DNA of 8,525 nt from Fervidobacterium sp. (GTDB lineage: Bacteria; Thermotogota; Thermotogae; Thermotogales; Fervidobacteriaceae), in contig DPXZ01000117.1 of the NCBI GenBank assembly GCA_003526765.1, positions 1 through 8,525 of the forward strand, written 5' to 3'. The first letter of the stretch is position 1, and each line of letters opens with the position of its first letter. This document shows positions 5,385 through 8,525 of the stretch, one piece after another. The notes below the pieces were generated by a model. That model saw only the letters and a list, made by a program, of their open reading frames with translations. It made no database searches and was not told where the DNA came from. Made by a program: the position numbers and the translations under genes.

Positions 5385-7652
5385 TTATAATTCTACAGTA
5401 ATCGTACCAGAGGGAATTTCGATCAATTTGTCCTTTACCTTTATCTTTGTGTTATTGTCTGCTGTAAAGGTTATATCGTTCTTCGTGATTGCCACTTTAA
5501 TTTTACTTCCTCGATAAACTATGTTGAAAGTTAGAGTCTTCCAATTTTCTGGTAGCCATGGTGAGAAATTGAGAAATCCATCACTTTCGAGTGTCATCCC
5601 ACCAAAACCATTGACAACACACTGCCAAGCACCGCCTGCAGATGCTGCGTGAAAACCATTGTTTGTATTACCTTGATTGTCTTCCAAATCTACAAGAAGG
5701 GTTTTCATGAAATACTTGTACGCATTATGCGTGTCACCGACTTTTAGCCCCATTATGGAATACATCGAAGGACTCAACGATGATTTGTGCATAGTTCTCC
5801 TTTCATAATATTCGTAATTTGCCTTCATCTCTTCTTGACTAAATTCTTCTGGTAAAACGAGCATCAGCATGACGACGTCAGGTTGCTTAACTAATTTAGT
5901 CTCGCCAAGCTTGGTCAGGTCAAGTCCTTTTGGCCATTTAGGTAAACCGTTTTCGTCCCATTCTGTAATTTCGTATTCTTTCAGATTGAAGTATCCTTCA
6001 AATTGCTCGATGAGCTTTTCACTTTCGTTCCTTGGAATGTATATTTTCTCAGCTATATTTTTCCATCTCTCAACTTCTTCTTCACTGAATCCAAGTTGGT
6101 TCTTCAAGACTTCAAATTTGGTCAAATCATTCTCTTTGAGCCAGTGATAGAATTCTCTTGATTTCAACAAATTCCACTTTGCAAGGTAGTTTGTATAAAC
6201 GTTGTTGTCAACGTGTTCATGAAACTCATCCGGACCAATGACTCTATTGATTTCGTATCTATCGAGCTTCTCGTTGTATTCAACTCTTGAAGCCCAGAAT
6301 CTACCGGTTTCCAGGAGTATCTCGACTCCGTAGTCTTTCATGAATTGTTCGTCGCCAGTAACCATGAAATAGTGAATCAGTGCCACAGCTATGTCAGAGT
6401 TTATGTGGAATTCCTCGTCGCCAGTCCATATCCTCACGGGATTACCCACGTAATCTTGCCCCCATTTTGGTGTCACTTCGAGTCCATCATCAGCTGATTC
6501 CCAAGGAAACTGTGCACCTTTGTAGCCGTTTAATTCAGCATTTTTTCGTGCACCCTTGAGCGTGTTATATCTGTAAAGGAGAAGATTCTTGGCATATTCT
6601 GGAAGTGTGTACAAGAAAAATGGGAACATAAATATTTCAGTATCCCAAAATACATGCCCCTTGTATCCTTCGCCGTGCAATCCCCTCGCTCCGATGCTGA
6701 CAGTTGGATCATCATCTACACATTGATAAAGATGATAGAGGTTGAATCTAATACCCAATTGAGCTGTATCATCACCTTCGATTTTTACATCCGCCTGATT
6801 CCAAAATTCATTTATTATCGCTGTGTGCGCGCTCAATTCGCTATCAAAACCATCAATGTAAAACTCGGCAAGTTCCAAAGATGCTTCTTTCAATGGGTCA
6901 CAAGATTCCCTCGATGAAAAGACCGTACCTAATTTTTCCACGGTGTATTCTTCGTTCTCATCTACGAAGACAGTAAACAACTCACATGGATTTTGCCCTA
7001 TCGTCCTGAATTTTCTGAATCTCAGAGTGTTTTCTCCATTTCTGTCCTTGCCTTTTAGAGCTGTTCTAAATGCAATCACGTGCCCTTTATCAAAAGTGCA
7101 AACGAGTGAGGAGATACCAGGCATTTCCTCATTTGACGCAAGTACTTGATAATGCTGTATCTTGTTGAGTGGCTCAAGAGAACCATTGAAAGTGCTGTTG
7201 TCTATACAGTTCTCGACGATAATTTTGCCGGAGAAATTCAAAGGTCTAATCGTATATTTTACAGCAAACCTATTTCTGTTCTTCCTGCTTACAAGTCTCT
7301 TCGAAGATATACTGATTCTCTTTCCACTGTTTGTTTTAAGTATATAAGTTGATTCGACTATACCATCTTTCATGTTGAGCTTCCTATCGTAATCGAGTAC
7401 TTCAACCAATTCAAGAAGTAATGGTTCATTATCAATGTAAATTCTGATACTAAGTGGGTCAGGCAAATTCACAAGTTCTGTGACCTGGGCATCACTCTTG
7501 TCGAATACACCTGCCAAGTAAGTTCCGGGAATCTTGCGATTCGAAAATTCCTCAACTCCTCTGAAACTCACATAGCCATTTGCTAACGTGAATAATGTTT
7601 CATAGACAGCATTTTCATTCTGATCGTATAGATTCCGTTCTATCGTCCACAT
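5385..7652 (-). CDS. GH65 disaccharide phosphorylase, probably kojibiose phosphorylase
   Basis: This 755-residue cytoplasmic enzyme belongs to glycoside hydrolase family 65, inverting phosphorylases that split alpha-linked glucose disaccharides with phosphate to beta-D-glucose 1-phosphate and glucose. Domains run in the family order: N-terminal beta-sandwich (about 1-260), linker helices, (alpha/alpha)6 barrel (about 290-690) and a small C-terminal beta domain. GHVFWDTEIF at 332-341 is the barrel signature; VIGPDEFHEHVDNN at 471-484 carries the general acid, Glu476; VKQPD at 588-592 and GFHAASAGGAW at 666-676 are the conserved phosphate-side motifs. The loop after TPKWG reads YVGNPVRIW (401-409), the form I associate with kojibiose phosphorylases; the HNEWEITFEE-type loop of maltose phosphorylases is absent. 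Trehalose and nigerose phosphorylase remain possible. The ATG at 7652 is chosen because GGAGGTGG lies just upstream; an in-frame TTG at 7667 would place that site inside the gene. It follows pgmB by 72 bases, which consumes its product. Confidence 0.9.
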   Translation of the reverse strand: MWTIERNLYDQNENAVYETLFTLANGYVSFRGVEEFSNRKIPGTYLAGVFDKSDAQVTELVNLPDPLSIRIYIDNEPLLLELVEVLDYDRKLNMKDGIVESTYILKTNSGKRISISSKRLVSRKNRNRFAVKYTIRPLNFSGKIIVENCIDNSTFNGSLEPLNKIQHYQVLASNEEMPGISSLVCTFDKGHVIAFRTALKGKDRNGENTLRFRKFRTIGQNPCELFTVFVDENEEYTVEKLGTVFSSRESCDPLKEASLELAEFYIDGFDSELSAHTAIINEFWNQADVKIEGDDTAQLGIRFNLYHLYQCVDDDPTVSIGARGLHGEGYKGHVFWDTEIFMFPFFLYTLPEYAKNLLLYRYNTLKGARKNAELNGYKGAQFPWESADDGLEVTPKWGQDYVGNPVRIWTGDEEFHINSDIAVALIHYFMVTGDEQFMKDYGVEILLETGRFWASRVEYNEKLDRYEINRVIGPDEFHEHVDNNVYTNYLAKWNLLKSREFYHWLKENDLTKFEVLKNQLGFSEEEVERWKNIAEKIYIPRNESEKLIEQFEGYFNLKEYEITEWDENGLPKWPKGLDLTKLGETKLVKQPDVVMLMLVLPEEFSQEEMKANYEYYERRTMHKSSLSPSMYSIMGLKVGDTHNAYKYFMKTLLVDLEDNQGNTNNGFHAASAGGAWQCVVNGFGGMTLESDGFLNFSPWLPENWKTLTFNIVYRGSKIKVAITKNDITFTADNNTKIKVKDKLIEIPSGTITVEL

Positions 7653-7657
7653 GCAAA

Positions 7658-7665
7658 CCACCTCC
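7658..7665 (-). promoter_or_regulatory. Ribosome binding site deciding the GH65 start
   Basis: The minus strand reads GGAGGTGG, a strong Shine-Dalgarno site, ending five bases before the ATG at 7652. It rules out the in-frame TTG at 7667, which lies upstream of it. Confidence 0.8.
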
Positions 7666-7704
7666 AAAAACTCAACATCTATTGCTTAATCTATTGGTAT
7701 GCTT

Positions 7705-7728
7705 AAGTGTGTTCAAAAGTGTATTCAA
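7705..7728. repeat. 12-bp tandem repeat over the pgmB stop codon
   Basis: AAGTGTGTTCAA (7705-7716) is followed directly by AAGTGTATTCAA (7717-7728), differing at one base. The second copy covers the pgmB stop codon at 7725-7727. It lies in the 72-base gap between pgmB and the GH65 gene and is probably a small local duplication. Confidence 0.5.
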
Positions 7729-8375
7729 AAATCTATCAAATCTAAACCACATCCAACAAATGATTGTATAACTTTGTCAGCTTCTCTCAGTGTTTGCGGG
7801 TTGCCTACGCCTACAACTTTCATTCCAGCACGTTTAGCTGCTTGCACGCCCGCTATGGCATCTTCAAAAACGCAGCATAATGGTGGTTCAACATTGAGTT
7901 CTTCAGCTGCCTTTAGAAAGACTTCGGGGTCTGGTTTCGCTTTCGTAATTTTGTGACCATCGACTATGGCATCGAAATAATCTACCAACTTGATTCTCTC
8001 CAATATGAGCATCGTATTCTTACTCGCAGAGCCTATCGCAGTCTTTATTCCATTCTTTCTGACTAAATCAAGAAACTCAACTACACCAGGCAATATTTCC
8101 TCTTCAGTCATCTGACTGATGTATTCGACGTACCAATTGTTCTTCCTCGTTGCTAACGCTTCTCGTTCTCTTTCATCATCAACTATGATCCCACCAACCG
8201 AGAGCAAGATGTTCAAAGAATCCATTCTGCTAACGCCTTTAAGTCTTTCGTTGTCCTTTTCAGTAAACTCAAATCCCAGTTCATTTGCAAGGCGTTTCCA
8301 GGCAAGATAATGGTACTTTGCCGTATCTACTATAACACCATCTAAATCAAAGATGCAAGCTTTAACAAGACTCAT
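7725..8375 (-). CDS. pgmB: Beta-phosphoglucomutase
   Basis: This 216-residue cytoplasmic HAD-superfamily enzyme interconverts beta-D-glucose 1-phosphate and glucose 6-phosphate through a beta-glucose 1,6-bisphosphate intermediate. It aligns along its length with Lactococcus lactis beta-PGM. Motif I is FDLDGVIVDTA at 9-19, with nucleophile Asp10 and general acid/base Asp12; the cap domain has His22 and KGVSR at 46-50, the substrate-binding loop; motif II is GSASKN at 115-120; motif III is Lys147 in KAKPDP; motif IV is FEDAIAG at 170-176, with Glu171 and Asp172 for magnesium. The ATG at 8375 follows GAGGAGGAAAG at good spacing. It lies between a sugar permease gene (42 bases upstream) and the GH65 phosphorylase gene, whose product is its substrate. 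The C-terminus is slightly short but no motif is lost. Confidence 0.95.
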   Translation of the reverse strand: MSLVKACIFDLDGVIVDTAKYHYLAWKRLANELGFEFTEKDNERLKGVSRMDSLNILLSVGGIIVDDEREREALATRKNNWYVEYISQMTEEEILPGVVEFLDLVRKNGIKTAIGSASKNTMLILERIKLVDYFDAIVDGHKITKAKPDPEVFLKAAEELNVEPPLCCVFEDAIAGVQAAKRAGMKVVGVGNPQTLREADKVIQSFVGCGLDLIDF

Positions 8376-8417
8376 CTAACTTTCCTCCTCTTTAACTTCC
8401 TAATTAATCTTTCACCA

Positions 8418-8525
8418 TTAACCTTTCACAGCAACAGCTCTACCCGTCTCTATGAATTGTTTCTGGAACGAAAGGAATATGATGATCATCGGTATAGTCA
8501 TGAATATAGACGCTGCCATCATATA
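8418..8525 (-). CDS. ABC sugar transporter permease, MalG type (3' end only)
   Basis: Only the last 35 residues are in the window; the gene continues beyond the right edge. They read as a hydrophobic membrane segment (MMAASIFMTIPMIIIFLSF) followed by QKQFIETGRAVAVKG and a TAA stop. The F-Q-x-x-F-I ... G-A-V-K-G style ending is typical of the second inner-membrane permease of CUT1 carbohydrate ABC importers, usually the last gene of the transporter set. It ends 42 bases before pgmB on the same strand, which suggests that the importer, PgmB and the GH65 phosphorylase form one operon and that the importer brings in the disaccharide. The substrate cannot be read from this fragment. Confidence 0.85.
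   Translation of the reverse strand, partial: YMMAASIFMTIPMIIIFLSFQKQFIETGRAVAVKG

Noticed and set aside
1..8525. CRISPR arrays, insertion sequences, tRNA or rRNA genes
   Set aside because: I looked for regularly spaced repeats, transposase-like proteins with terminal repeats, and cloverleaf-like sequences and saw none.

Overview
The window looks like chromosomal DNA from a thermophilic member of the Thermotogales, most likely a Fervidobacterium-type organism. This is an inference from several things: moderate AT-richness, strong Shine-Dalgarno sites, frequent TTG/GTG starts, short intergenic gaps, and the style of the proteins (class II GlpX fructose-bisphosphatase, two-gene LysO, GH65 phosphorylase beside a CUT1-type sugar transporter). 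No rRNA or other marker fixes the species.

Layout. Positions 1-279 hold no gene but contain several inverted repeats and a good promoter pointing left, out of the window. From 280 to 2486, on the minus strand, there is a probable operon transcribed right to left: asnS (asparaginyl-tRNA synthetase), then two small membrane-protein genes that together make a LysO-type amino-acid exporter and overlap by 4 bases. The region 2487-2735 is a divergent control region with tandem extended -10 promoters for asnS, a possible attenuator in the asnS leader, and a promoter for the rightward genes. From 2736 to 3930, on the plus strand, a secreted NlpC/P60 cysteine peptidase is followed by a membrane-anchored protein of unknown function. 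A 286-base gap with a nested hairpin leads to glpX (4217-5224, plus). A bidirectional terminator separates glpX from a convergent minus-strand sugar operon: the end of an ABC sugar permease gene (8418-8525, cut by the window edge), pgmB (beta-phosphoglucomutase) and a GH65 disaccharide phosphorylase, probably for kojibiose.

How the genes fit together. The sugar operon reads as a complete phosphorolytic route. The transporter imports an alpha-linked glucose disaccharide, the GH65 enzyme splits it with phosphate to beta-glucose 1-phosphate plus glucose, and PgmB turns the phosphate ester into glucose 6-phosphate, so one glucose per disaccharide is activated without ATP. GlpX supports gluconeogenesis when sugars are scarce. 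The NlpC/P60 enzyme and its unknown partner probably act at the cell envelope.

Most of the window is well-understood metabolism. The least explained parts are the unknown 204-residue protein paired with the NlpC/P60 enzyme, the unusual residue at the third catalytic position of that enzyme, and the structured non-coding stretches at 1-279, 2520-2645 and 4024-4076.
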